A DNA stretch of 64,000 nucleotides from contig JAHCAY010000001.1 of NCBI GenBank assembly GCA_019634575.1, positions 1,922,001 through 1,986,000 on the forward strand, written 5' to 3'. Every line of letters begins with the position of its first letter. The stretch's first letter is position 1. The notes beneath the pieces are model-generated. The model was given only the letters and a program-made list of their open reading frames with translations. It searched no databases and was not told the origin of the DNA. Shown here piece after piece: positions 32,841-40,863 of the stretch. The position numbers and the translations under genes are program-made. This stretch comes from Candidatus Didemnitutus sp. Lineage in GTDB: Bacteria; Verrucomicrobiota; Verrucomicrobiia; Opitutales; Opitutaceae.

Positions 32841-32947
32841 GCCCGTCCGTGCCGGGCCGCCGCCTGCGCATGTCGTGACTCGGAAAATCACGACCACGCC
32901 GGCGCCCGGTGCGGACGGGTCCTCTTTCAACCCGTCCGTCTTTTCGT
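32841..32947 (+). promoter_or_regulatory. Structured leader of TonB receptor 2 with competing stems
   Basis: CCCGTCCGTGCCGGGC (32841-32856) can pair with 32904-32919 (8 bp, 2x2 internal loop, 6 bp). Inside that is a hairpin GTCGTGA / TCACGAC (32872-32878 with 32888-32894). The same GGACGGGT (32913-32920) can instead pair with ACCCGTCC (32930-32937), followed by GTCTTTTCGTC and the ATG at 32949. The two structures exclude each other, as in an attenuator or riboswitch expression platform. It does not match the cobalamin, TPP or FMN consensus. Confidence 0.6.
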
Positions 32948-32948
32948 C

Positions 32949-35060
32949 ATGAGAAACCATACCTGCCGTCTTTCCGGCTTTCGTCTCACCCTCGCCACAC
33001 TCGCGCTCGGCGTCGCGACCTCGCTGCCCGCGCAGACCGCGCCCAGCGATGCCCCGGTCGCGCTCGACAGCTTCACCGTCACGGCGAAGCGCGAGCACCG
33101 CACCTCCAAGGGCGCGACCAATCTGCCACTGACCATCAAGGACACGCCCCAGTCGATCAGCACGATCGACCAGGAAACCATGAGCGACTTCGCCACCACC
33201 GACAGCAACGAAGCGCTGCGCCTGGGCACCGGCCTTACGGTCGATGCGTGGGAAACCAACCGCACCTCCTACAGCTCCCGCGGCTTCGACATCATGCTGA
33301 CCCAGGTCGACGGCCTGGGCATGACCAACGACTGGGGTCTCGTGGTCGGCCAGCAGGACACCTACCTGTTCGACCGCATCGAGCTGATCCGCGGCGCCAA
33401 CGGCCTCCTTACCGGCGTCGGCAACGCCTCCGGCACCATCAACTACGTGCGCAAGCGCCCGACCAACCACGACGGCGGCGAGCTCGTCGTCCGCACCGGC
33501 TCGCACGACCTCCGGCGCGCCGCCCTCGACTACAACCAGGTCCTCACCGCCTCCGGCTCCTGGGCCGCGCGCCTCGTCGTCGCCCACGAGGACAAGGATT
33601 CCTCGCTGCGCGCGCTGCACGATCGCCGCACCACCCTCTACGGCGTGATCGAAGGCCAGATCGGCACCGCCGGCGCGCTCACCGCGGGATTCAGCTACGC
33701 GGACTCCCTGCAGCGCTCGCCCTTCTGGGGCTCGCTGACGCTCATGCGCGCCGACGGCAGCCAAGCCGAGTTCGATACCTCTGCCTCGCCCTCGCAGGAC
33801 TGGACCCGCTGGGCGCTGCGTTCCGCCAACGCCTTCGTCGAGTATGCGCACACCCTTTCGCCCGACTGGGAAGCCAAGCTCACCTACAATCACCGCACCG
33901 GCAACGAGGCCGTGAAACTCTTCTACGCCTACTCGCTCACCGGCGCCCTCAACGCCGATGGCACCGGCCTCTACGGCTGGCCCTACCGCAGCGATTCCGA
34001 ATCCCGCAGCGACATCGTCGACGCCAATCTCAACGGCCGCTTCAGCGCCTTCGGCCGCCGGCACGAGGCAATCGCCGGCCTCAGTGTTTCGCGGCAGAAA
34101 ACCTACTCCGAATATTACTCGATCGTCAGCTCGCACAGCACCGTGCTCCCGGCCTTCCCCTACGCCGGCGACGTCTATGCCGAACCCGTCTGGGGCGCGA
34201 CCAGCGTCGGCAACGACGGCAACCAGGAGCTCGCCCGCGTCTACGCCGCCACTCGTCTTTCCCTCACGGACCGGCTCAAGGCCATCGCCGGCCTGAACGC
34301 CATCCGCCTCAACCGCGACGGCACCTCGATCTACGGCGGCGGCGTCAACCTCGACAACGAGACCACCGAAAAGATCAGCCCCTACGCCGGCCTCACCTAC
34401 GACCTGACTCCCACCGTCCTCGCCTACGCCTCCTACTCCGACATCTTCCAGGCCCAGGATCAGCGCGACGTGAACGGCCGCTTCCTCGCCCCGATGAAAG
34501 GCGTCAACGCCGAGATCGGCCTCAAAGCCGAGTGGCTGAAACGCCGCCTGCTGACGACCGTCGCCGTTTTCGACGCCAAGCAAAAGGGCCTCGCCACCGA
34601 AGCCGGCTTCGACCCGGTCGCCCAACAATCCTACTACGCGCCGAAGGACGTGCACTCGCGCGGCGTCGAACTGGAGGCCACCGGCCGCGTCACCTCCAAC
34701 ACCAATCTGACCGCCGGCTTCACGCGCATGGAGCTAACCGGTCCCGACGGCGCCGACATCTACGAATGGGTTCCGCGCACCATCGTCAGCCTGCGCGCCG
34801 ACACGCGCCTGCCGGGACTGCCTCAGTTCAAATTCGGCGCGGGCCTGCGCTGGCAATCCGACGTCTTCAAGACCGGCGCGGTGCGGCAGAATTCCTACCT
34901 GCTCGTCAACAGCTTCGCCGCCTACGAATTGACCAAGCGCGCTACCCTGCGCCTCAACATCGATAATCTCACCGACGAGAAATACCTGCGCACCGTGCAA
35001 TACGGCGCGATCTACGGCGCGCCGCGTCAGTTCTCGGTCAGCCTTGAATACAAGCTCTGA
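32949..35060 (+). CDS. TonB-dependent siderophore receptor 2
   Basis: Seen: 703 residues from ATG 32949. The frame is open to 32829, but that part overlaps the structured leader. Signal peptide to about residue 28 (LPAQ). A TonB-box-like stretch VALDSFTVTAKRE is followed by a plug with IKDTPQSISTIDQETMSD, YSSRGFDIMLTQVDGLGM, RIELIRGANGLLTGVGNASG and INYVRKRPT. The barrel ends with INIDNLTDEKYLRTV and terminal SVSLEYKL. The plug matches the FhuE/FpvA-like siderophore-receptor subfamily and is clearly divergent from receptor 1. It is followed by a strong hairpin and PepSY 2, repeating the layout of the first unit. Confidence 0.93.
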   Translation: MRNHTCRLSGFRLTLATLALGVATSLPAQTAPSDAPVALDSFTVTAKREHRTSKGATNLPLTIKDTPQSISTIDQETMSDFATTDSNEALRLGTGLTVDAWETNRTSYSSRGFDIMLTQVDGLGMTNDWGLVVGQQDTYLFDRIELIRGANGLLTGVGNASGTINYVRKRPTNHDGGELVVRTGSHDLRRAALDYNQVLTASGSWAARLVVAHEDKDSSLRALHDRRTTLYGVIEGQIGTAGALTAGFSYADSLQRSPFWGSLTLMRADGSQAEFDTSASPSQDWTRWALRSANAFVEYAHTLSPDWEAKLTYNHRTGNEAVKLFYAYSLTGALNADGTGLYGWPYRSDSESRSDIVDANLNGRFSAFGRRHEAIAGLSVSRQKTYSEYYSIVSSHSTVLPAFPYAGDVYAEPVWGATSVGNDGNQELARVYAATRLSLTDRLKAIAGLNAIRLNRDGTSIYGGGVNLDNETTEKISPYAGLTYDLTPTVLAYASYSDIFQAQDQRDVNGRFLAPMKGVNAEIGLKAEWLKRRLLTTVAVFDAKQKGLATEAGFDPVAQQSYYAPKDVHSRGVELEATGRVTSNTNLTAGFTRMELTGPDGADIYEWVPRTIVSLRADTRLPGLPQFKFGAGLRWQSDVFKTGAVRQNSYLLVNSFAAYELTKRATLRLNIDNLTDEKYLRTVQYGAIYGAPRQFSVSLEYKL

Positions 35061-35073
35061 GGCCGCAGCACAC

Positions 35074-35116
35074 CGAGCCGGTCCCTCCTCCAGGTTTTTC
35101 CGGAGGGACCGGCTCG
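35074..35116 (+). terminator. Strong hairpin between receptor 2 and PepSY 2
   Basis: Perfect 15-bp arms (35074-35088 with 35102-35116) around a 13-base loop, 13 bases after the receptor stop. No T-run follows (TTCGGTCC), so it may be a weak terminator or an mRNA-stabilising end that lowers PepSY expression relative to the receptor. Confidence 0.65.
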
Positions 35117-35151
35117 TTCGGTCCAAAGATCACCCGTCCTCCTTCGTCTCC

Positions 35152-36252
35152 ATGCGCAAACGTCTCTGGCAACTTCACTCCTGGCTCGGCCTCCTCGCCG
35201 GACTCGGCCTGCTCGTCGTCGGCCTGAGCGGCAGCCTGCTCATCTTCCACGAGGAACTGGAGGCGTTGTTCAACCGCGAACTCGCGCGCGTCACACCGGC
35301 GCCCGCCGGGCGCCTGCCGCTCGACACCCTGCTCGCCCACGCCCAGCGCCAGCTGCCGGAGCACGAGATCACCGGCTGGCTGCCGCAATGGGACGCGGCG
35401 GACCGCGCCGACGTCCTCTACGTCATCCGGCGCGGCGACAAGGAGTGGCTCGTCGCCACGCTCGACCCCTACACCGGCCGCCTGCTGGCGTCGCCGCGCC
35501 TCGGCACGACGACGCTCACCGGCTGGCTGCTCGAGCTGCACTACGCATTCTTCGCCGACCACGCCGGCCTGCTTGCCGCCGGTGTGTTCGGCCTGCTGCT
35601 CCTCGCCCTCGGCTTCACCGGCGTGTGGCTCTACCGCGACTTCTGGAAGAACTTCCTCACGCTCCGCTGGCGCCGCGGCGCGCGCATTCTGTTTTCCGAC
35701 CTACACAAGTTCGTCGGCATCGCCTCCGTCGCCTTCAACCTCGTGTTCGGCTTCACCGGCGCCTACTGGAACTTCACCCACGTCATCGGCGAATGGGTCG
35801 CCGGCGAACACGGGCAGAAGAGAATCGAGCAGCGCCTCTACGCGCCCACGCTCTCGTTCGACGCGCTCGCGCGCGACGCCGCGCAGCGGCTCCCGGGCTT
35901 CCGCGCCAACTTCGTCTCGCTCCCGAGCGACCCCGTCGCCGCGAATGTCACGCTCTGGGGCACGGTCGAGCCGCGCGCCTGGTTCACGAGCCCCTACGGC
36001 AGCACGATCGTCTACGATGCCCAGACCAGCGCCCACCGCATGACCAACGACCTGCGCGCCGCCAGCGCATGGACGCGCGCGGTCGACAGTTTCCGTCCGC
36101 TGCACTTCGGCGATTTCGGCGGCCCGCCGGTGAAAATCCTCTGGGCCCTGGCCGGCCTCGCCCCCGGCACGCTCGCGATCACCGGCTTCGCGATCTGGTG
36201 GCAGCGGCGTCGGAAACCAATACGAATCAGCGCCGCGGGAACGCCCACTTGA
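35152..36252 (+). CDS. PepSY-associated membrane protein 2
   Basis: Seen: 366 residues from ATG 35152; the frame is open to 35044 but that part lies in the hairpin. Begins MRKRLWQLHSWLGLLAGLGL, the classic first membrane helix of PepSY-TM proteins, then a periplasmic region with GRLLASPRLGTTTL. Next come LELHYAFFADHAG, a second span, SDLHKFVGIASVAFNLVFGF, another periplasmic region, and a last helix GLAPGTLAITGFAIWWQRRR. Conserved histidines in the LHSW, LHYAFF and LHKF stretches could bind haem, as in the reductase group. Inferred: a partner of receptor 2 in releasing iron. Its last 26 bases overlap the convergent esterase gene. Confidence 0.88.
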   Translation: MRKRLWQLHSWLGLLAGLGLLVVGLSGSLLIFHEELEALFNRELARVTPAPAGRLPLDTLLAHAQRQLPEHEITGWLPQWDAADRADVLYVIRRGDKEWLVATLDPYTGRLLASPRLGTTTLTGWLLELHYAFFADHAGLLAAGVFGLLLLALGFTGVWLYRDFWKNFLTLRWRRGARILFSDLHKFVGIASVAFNLVFGFTGAYWNFTHVIGEWVAGEHGQKRIEQRLYAPTLSFDALARDAAQRLPGFRANFVSLPSDPVAANVTLWGTVEPRAWFTSPYGSTIVYDAQTSAHRMTNDLRAASAWTRAVDSFRPLHFGDFGGPPVKILWALAGLAPGTLAITGFAIWWQRRRKPIRISAAGTPT

Positions 36253-37099
36253 GGAATACGGGCAGCGCCTCGGCCCAGGTGGACTCGTGGTGTTTGCCGC
36301 CGGCGATCTCGTGATAAGTCACATCGACGTCGCGGCGGAAACCTTTCGCGGCCAGTTCGTCGATCAGCTCGGTCGTGTCCTGAATGGCGTCGATCACGCC
36401 GTTGCCATCGCGGTCGTCGGTCTCGTCCGCCGTGCCGGCTTCGAACCAGAGGCGCAACGCGGGCTTCGTGGCGGTTTCGCGCACGATCTTGTGGGCCAGT
36501 CGCGAGCGCTGCGCGGCGCGCCAGTCGCCATCCTCGCCGCGCCACCAGAGCGAACCGGAAAATACACCGACCGCGCCGAACACGTCCGGATGCGCCCACG
36601 CGAGGTCGAACGCACTCAATCCACCGAGCGACGCGCCCATGATCGCGGTCCGCGCTGGCGTCGCGCCGACGCCGTAACGGCAGCGCACTTCCGGGAGGAC
36701 GAACTCCAGCACGCGGCGCTGAAACGCCGCGGCTTTTTTTCCCCGTCCCGCGTAGTCGAGCGTGCGCGCGAGGCCGTATTCCTCGATCCGCTCCGCTGTC
36801 GCGGAAATCGCCACGACGAGCGGCGGTGTGATTTCTCCGGCAGCGGCGAGCCGCTCGATCGTCTCGGCGAGCTTCCAGGCCGCCATGTTCTGGCCATCGA
36901 GCGCGACGAGCAGCGGCGTGTCGGCCGTCACTCCACCGGGCGGGAGAAAAATCCGCACGTCGCCCGCGACGAGATCGTCCGGCGCCTGCACGGCGAGCGT
37001 TTCCTCGCGCGCGAGCACGACGGCTGCGCTGGCCTCGGTCAGGCCGAGGCCGACGAGGATGCGTCCGAGTTTGGCGGCGAGATGTCGTTCGCGCTTCAT
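36227..37099 (-). CDS. Fes/IroE-type alpha/beta-hydrolase esterase
   Basis: Seen: 290 residues from ATG 37099. The esterase-D fold has the nucleophile Ser157 in GASLGGLSA, an acid candidate in AGTADETDDRDGNG, and a His in IAGGKHHESTWAEALP near the C-terminus. Strand text PLLVALDGQNMAAWK and PPLVVAISATAERIEEY are typical. There is no signal peptide, and the N-terminus is divergent. Known: this family includes enterochelin esterases that open imported ferric siderophores, but also other carboxylesterases. Inferred from the neighbouring receptors: hydrolysis of a siderophore ester in the cytoplasm. It overlaps the upstream flavodoxin gene by 4 bases, so the two are one transcript. Confidence 0.8.
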   Translation of the reverse strand: MKRERHLAAKLGRILVGLGLTEASAAVVLAREETLAVQAPDDLVAGDVRIFLPPGGVTADTPLLVALDGQNMAAWKLAETIERLAAAGEITPPLVVAISATAERIEEYGLARTLDYAGRGKKAAAFQRRVLEFVLPEVRCRYGVGATPARTAIMGASLGGLSAFDLAWAHPDVFGAVGVFSGSLWWRGEDGDWRAAQRSRLAHKIVRETATKPALRLWFEAGTADETDDRDGNGVIDAIQDTTELIDELAAKGFRRDVDVTYHEIAGGKHHESTWAEALPVFLKWAFPRR

Positions 37100-37542
37100 G
37101 CGTGGTTCAAGGCTTCATCGACCTGCGTGAGCCATTCCTGAAAGTCAGCTTTGAATTTCGTGTCACAGTCGCGGCGCGAGAGCAGCCGCCGTGCCCCGCG
37201 CGCGGCCAGGAGTTCGTCGATTTTCCGCCCCGCCGCGCAAAAATCGCGATAGGACGACGAGCCGAGCGCCAGCACCGCGTAACGCAAGCCATCCAGCCGC
37301 AACGCCGGCAGCGCAAGAGCGGCGAAGAAAACCGCCGCATCCGGCGGCACCTCGCCCTCGCCCCATGTGCTCACCACCAGCAGCGCCGCATCGAACTCGC
37401 GCAGCCGCGCCGCGGGAAAATCCGCGACGTTCGCGACGACGCAAGCGCGGCCGCGCTCGCCGAGCGCCTGCCCGGTGGCGTGCGCGAGTTCCTCGGCATT
37501 GCCGGAAACGGTGGCGTAGAGCACGGCGACGGACGCGGACAT
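37096..37542 (-). CDS. Flavodoxin
   Basis: FMN-binding one-electron carrier of the cytoplasm. Seen: 148 residues from ATG 37542; the frame is open to 37650 without flavodoxin character. The phosphate-binding loop is YATVSGNAEELA near the N-terminus. STWGEGEVPPDA and the second FMN loop LALGSSSYRDFCAAGRKIDE follow. The text is closest to flavodoxin-like domains of the sulfite reductase/MioC type. ATGA overlap with the esterase gene downstream. Inferred: it may supply electrons for iron release from siderophores, or replace ferredoxin when iron is short; both fit the island. Confidence 0.9.
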   Translation of the reverse strand: MSASVAVLYATVSGNAEELAHATGQALGERGRACVVANVADFPAARLREFDAALLVVSTWGEGEVPPDAAVFFAALALPALRLDGLRYAVLALGSSSYRDFCAAGRKIDELLAARGARRLLSRRDCDTKFKADFQEWLTQVDEALNHA

Positions 37543-37658
37543 CGCGCCATTGAGGCGGCGAGGCGTCGGTTGTCCACTCCGGGATGGGCCGAAATATCGG
37601 AGCTTCCCGGGAGCTGCGCGCTTGCGCTCCCCGAGTGAAATCGCCCTCATCGCCCCTT

Positions 37659-39155
37659 ATGCAGCACCCCGCCTCTTCCCCGGCGCGCGACGAAAGCGGT
37701 CTCTTCGGTCATCCGCGCGGCCTCACGAACTTGTTCTTCACGGAACTCTGGGAGCGCTTCGGCTACTACGGCATGCGCGCCCTGCTCACGTTGTTCATGG
37801 TCGCGCCGCTCGCGAAGGGCGGACTCAACTTCGACAACCGCACCGCCGGCATCATCTACGGCACCTACACGATGAGCGTCTACATGCTCTCGATCCCCGG
37901 CGGCTACATCGCGGACAACTTCCTCGGCGCGCGCGCCACGGTGTTCTGGGGCGGCGTGATCATCGCCCTCGGCTACTTCTCGCTCGCGGTGCATTCGACG
38001 ACGTTCTTCTACCTCGGCCTCGCGCTCGTCGCCTGCGGCACCGGCCTGCTCAAGCCCAACATCAGTTCGATGGTCGGCTCGCTTTACTCGAAGGACGATC
38101 CGCGCCGCGACTCGGGTTTCTCGATTTTCTACATGGGCATCAACATGGGTGCCTTCCTCGCCCCGCTGATCACCGGCTGGATCGCGCAGGATGACCGGGC
38201 GAAGGAACTGATCGCGAGCTTCGGCTTCGATCCGAGCCGGAGCTGGCATTTCGCCTTCGCCGCCTCCGGCGTCGGCATGGTGATCGGCTTGATCATCTAC
38301 GTGCTCCAAAAGCACCGCCTCGCCGACGTCGGCCATCCGCCCGCCGCCAACGTGCCGCGCCCGTGGGGTAAGCTCTTCAGCGTGCTCGCGATTTCCGCCA
38401 TCGTCTTCGGGCTCGTGCGCCTGTCCGATTCAAACCCGGCCTTCGCTTGGATCAGCTACGGCTACGTCGTGCTGCCCGTGCTCGCGATCATCTGGTTCGG
38501 CACGCGACCGGACATGACGCTGAAGCGCTTCGCGGCCGTGTTCGTGTTCTCGCTGGCCTACCTCATCTTCTGCGCCGTCTTTGAGCAGGCTGGCTCGACC
38601 ATCTCGCTCTTCGCCGACCAGCTGACCAACACCGAAGTGCTCGGCTATAAGTTCCCGTCGGCTTGGTTCCAGTCGGTGAACTCCGTGTTCGTCATTCTGC
38701 TCTCGCCGATCTTCGCCTGGCTCTGGATCAAGCTCGGCGACAAGCAGCCGTCGAGTCCGGCGAAGTTCGCGGTCGGCCTGTTCTTCCTCGCGCTGTCGTT
38801 CGTGTTGATGGTGCCCGCCGCGCAGCTCACCGCCGAGGGCAAGGTCGGTCCGTTCTGGATCGTCGGCCTGTTCTTCCTCCAAACCGTCGGCGAGCTCTGC
38901 CTCAGCCCGGTCGGCCTGAGCACGATGACCAAACTCGCGCCCGGCAACCTCGTCGGTCTCGTCATGGGCGTGTGGTTCCTCGCCGCCGCGCTCGGCAACA
39001 AGCTCGCCGGCACGGTCGCAGGCGACTTCACCGCCACCGACCCGAAGGCGCTCTCGAATTTTTTCCTCCACCAAGCCGGCTGGGTGGCCCTCGCCTTCGT
39101 CATCCTCGTCGCCCTCACCCCTTGGGTGAAGAAGCTGATGGGCGAGGTGAAATAA
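37659..39155 (+). CDS. POT-family proton-coupled peptide transporter
   Basis: Inner-membrane symporter for di- and tripeptides. Seen: 498 residues from ATG 37659, about 12-14 hydrophobic segments, and the POT signature ELWERFGYYGMRALLTLF near the N-terminus (the E-x-x-E-R-F-x-Y-Y motif). Also GGYIADNFLGAR, GLLKPNISSMVGSLY, FSIFYMGINMGAFLAPL and, in the second half, FEQAGSTISLFAD and GELCLSPVGLSTMTKLAP. All are conserved in bacterial POT proteins. Monocistronic: a strong terminator follows 25 bases after the stop. It is divergent from the flavodoxin-esterase pair. Confidence 0.93.
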   Translation: MQHPASSPARDESGLFGHPRGLTNLFFTELWERFGYYGMRALLTLFMVAPLAKGGLNFDNRTAGIIYGTYTMSVYMLSIPGGYIADNFLGARATVFWGGVIIALGYFSLAVHSTTFFYLGLALVACGTGLLKPNISSMVGSLYSKDDPRRDSGFSIFYMGINMGAFLAPLITGWIAQDDRAKELIASFGFDPSRSWHFAFAASGVGMVIGLIIYVLQKHRLADVGHPPAANVPRPWGKLFSVLAISAIVFGLVRLSDSNPAFAWISYGYVVLPVLAIIWFGTRPDMTLKRFAAVFVFSLAYLIFCAVFEQAGSTISLFADQLTNTEVLGYKFPSAWFQSVNSVFVILLSPIFAWLWIKLGDKQPSSPAKFAVGLFFLALSFVLMVPAAQLTAEGKVGPFWIVGLFFLQTVGELCLSPVGLSTMTKLAPGNLVGLVMGVWFLAAALGNKLAGTVAGDFTATDPKALSNFFLHQAGWVALAFVILVALTPWVKKLMGEVK

Positions 39156-39180
39156 CCCGCCCCATTCCTCCGTCTTTTCC

Positions 39181-39207
39181 GGCGCGGCTCTCGAGCCGCG
39201 CCTTTTT
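39181..39207 (+). terminator. Intrinsic terminator after the POT transporter
   Basis: Perfect 9-bp stem GGCGCGGCT / AGCCGCGCC, CTCG loop, then TTTTTG. Confidence 0.93.
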
Positions 39208-39230
39208 GTTGCCCTCCCCGAAAAGAGTTA

Positions 39231-39271
39231 GGGCTCGCACGCGTCACGGGCCAGTGAACACGTGCGAGCCC
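39231..39271. repeat. Hairpin with 11-bp GC-rich arms
   Basis: GGGCTCGCACG (39231-39241) and CGTGCGAGCCC (39261-39271) are perfect inverted repeats around 19 bases. It lies between the POT terminator and the terminator of the convergent DUF4864 gene, so it is not needed for termination. It may be a dispersed palindromic unit. Confidence 0.6.
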
Positions 39272-39356
39272 TGTTGGTCACCTCTCGCACCCGTTGCCGG
39301 GCACGAAACAGATGGGCAGAGGATAGCGCGGACGCGCAAAATATCGGACGGAGAAA

Positions 39357-39376
39357 ACCACCTAAATTTAGGTGGT
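39357..39376. repeat. 20-bp perfect AT-centred palindrome
   Basis: ACCACCTAAA followed by its exact reverse complement. On the minus strand it is followed by TTTTC and could act as a second terminator behind the one at 39382-39402. It could equally be a protein-binding dyad. Confidence 0.6.
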
Positions 39377-39381
39377 GACCT

Positions 39382-39402
39382 AAAAAAGCCGCTCAAAGCG
39401 GC
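39382..39402 (-). terminator. Terminator overlapping the stop of the DUF4864 gene
   Basis: On the minus strand, a 6-bp stem GCCGCT / AGCGGC (39397-39402 with 39388-39393) followed by TTTTTT. The stem includes part of the stop codon. It ends the minus-strand ribB-to-DUF4864 cluster. Confidence 0.8.
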
Positions 39403-39833
39403 CGATCCGGCTCGGCCGAATCCGCCACGACGCCGGCAATTCGCCAGCGTCCCTCTTCCGCGACGAGCGAGTAGCGAAACGCCTTGCCCGCATTCTTCGC
39501 ATCGAAAACCACGCAGACAACCTGTGCCCGACCGCCGCGATCATCGCGCACCACTCCCAGCTCGAAACGCCGATGCGCCACCACCGCAGGATAACCGCGC
39601 CGCAGCATCGCGGCGAAAACCGCCGGCGAGAATTGCCGCTGAATGCCGCTCGCCGCGAACCGATAAGCCTCGTCGAACTTCCCGGCTCGGATCGCGTCCA
39701 GCTGGCCTTCGACTGTCGCGCGCACCGCGTCGCGGACCGGCTTGGAACTGAGGCGCCAGGCCGGCGCATCATCCGCCTGCGCAATCGCGAACGCCGCGAC
39801 GAACAGCAGGAGGATCATCCCGCTCCCGCGCAT
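39393..39833 (-). CDS. DUF4864-type exported protein
   Basis: Seen: 146 residues. ATG 39833 shares its A with the stop of ftsY (TGATG), which suggests coupled translation. The signal peptide (MILLLFVAAFAIAQA) is followed by VRATVEGQLDAIRAGKFDEA, YRFAASGIQRQFSPAVFAAM and LRRGYPAVV, the pattern of the DUF4864 family, a small NTF2-like alpha+beta domain. The end (FRYSLVAEEGRWRIAGVV) is the usual last strand pair. The function is unknown, and export to the periplasm is inferred. Its place directly behind ftsY may reflect operon convenience only. Confidence 0.78.
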   Translation of the reverse strand: MRGSGMILLLFVAAFAIAQADDAPAWRLSSKPVRDAVRATVEGQLDAIRAGKFDEAYRFAASGIQRQFSPAVFAAMLRRGYPAVVAHRRFELGVVRDDRGGRAQVVCVVFDAKNAGKAFRYSLVAEEGRWRIAGVVADSAEPDRPL

Positions 39834-40750
39834 CACTCCAAGCCGAACACCGCGCGGCTGTAATTTTCGATCGAGAAGGGCTGCAAGTCATCCGGCTGCT
39901 CGCCGAGTCCGATGAAGTAGATCGGAATTTTCAGCTGTCGGTAGATGCCCACGATGGCGCCGCCGCGACTCGTGCCGTCGAGCTTCGTCACAATCAGGCC
40001 CGTGAGCCCGAAGCTCTGGTGAAACACCTTGGCCTGCTCGATGGAGTTGCTGCCGAGCGAGCCGTCGACCACGAGCCAGCGGTGCTGCGGCGCCGTCGCG
40101 TCGTTCTTCTGCAGGACGCGCCGGATCTTCGCGAGCTCGTCCATCAGGTTGCTCTTCGTGTGCAACCGTCCCGCCGTATCGACGATCAGCCAATCGGCCC
40201 CGCGCGACTTCGCGGCTTGCCAGGCGTCGAACGCCACCGCCGCCGCGTCCGCACCCGTGTGGCTGGCGACGATGTCGATGTTCAGACGCGTCGCCCAACT
40301 CTTCAGCTGCTCGACTGCCGCCGCGCGGAACGTGTCGCACGCGGCCACGACGACGGATTGCCCGTCGCCTTTCATTTTGTGCGCGAGCTTGGCCGTCGTG
40401 GTGGTTTTGCCGGAGCCGTTCACGCCGATCATCGCAATGACGGTCGGCTTCACCGCCGGCGCCGCCAGCGTGCCCTCGGCACCGGTCAGGACGCGTTTCA
40501 GAATCGCGGCGCCGATTTCCGCCGCCTGCTTGCCTTGCAGGGTCGGGTCCTTCCGGTAGGCGGCTTTGATCTCCTCGAGAATCTCGGTCGTCGTTTCGAC
40601 ACCGAAGTCCGCCGTGTAGAGCGCCTCCTCGAGTTCATCGAGCGACGCGGCATCGATCTTCCGCCCGCCGAAGAGCCCATGCGTCTTCGCCGCGATCGCC
40701 GCGACGGTCTTTGTCAGACCGTCTTTGAATTTCTTGAAGAGGGAAAACAT
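39833..40750 (-). CDS. ftsY: Signal recognition particle receptor FtsY
   Basis: GTPase that docks the SRP-ribosome complex at the membrane for co-translational insertion. Seen: 305 residues from ATG 40750 (MFSLFKKFKDGLTKT); the frame upstream to 40819 is repeat-derived. The N domain is followed by the G domain with GVNGSGKTTTTAKLA (P-loop), DTFRAAAVEQLKSWA, the switch DTAGRL, TKLDGTSRGGA (the TKxD specificity motif) and GLGEQPDDLQPF. The long acidic A domain of the Escherichia coli protein is absent, as in many bacteria. It lies 101 bases behind nusB, from which it is separated by a palindromic element. Confidence 0.96.
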   Translation of the reverse strand: MFSLFKKFKDGLTKTVAAIAAKTHGLFGGRKIDAASLDELEEALYTADFGVETTTEILEEIKAAYRKDPTLQGKQAAEIGAAILKRVLTGAEGTLAAPAVKPTVIAMIGVNGSGKTTTTAKLAHKMKGDGQSVVVAACDTFRAAAVEQLKSWATRLNIDIVASHTGADAAAVAFDAWQAAKSRGADWLIVDTAGRLHTKSNLMDELAKIRRVLQKNDATAPQHRWLVVDGSLGSNSIEQAKVFHQSFGLTGLIVTKLDGTSRGGAIVGIYRQLKIPIYFIGLGEQPDDLQPFSIENYSRAVFGLE

Positions 40751-40761
40751 GGGTGGATGGA

Positions 40762-40863
40762 AGTAGCGCGGAGTGACTAGCGGGTAGCGAGCATCACGCC
40801 CTCGATTCCGCCACCACAAGTTTGTCGGTCATGCTCGCTACTCACTACCCGCTACTCGCTACT
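40762..40863. repeat. Inverted repeat of a TAGCG-rich word between ftsY and nusB
   Basis: The left arm (40762-40794, AGTAGCG... CGAGCAT) is matched by the inverted right arm (40831-40863, ATGCTCG... GCTACT), with reiterated GCTACT/GCTACC words and a few mismatches. The nusB stop codon (40852-40854) lies inside the right arm. It belongs to the same style of element as those at 50281, 56781 and 63167, but with a different word. Confidence 0.8.
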
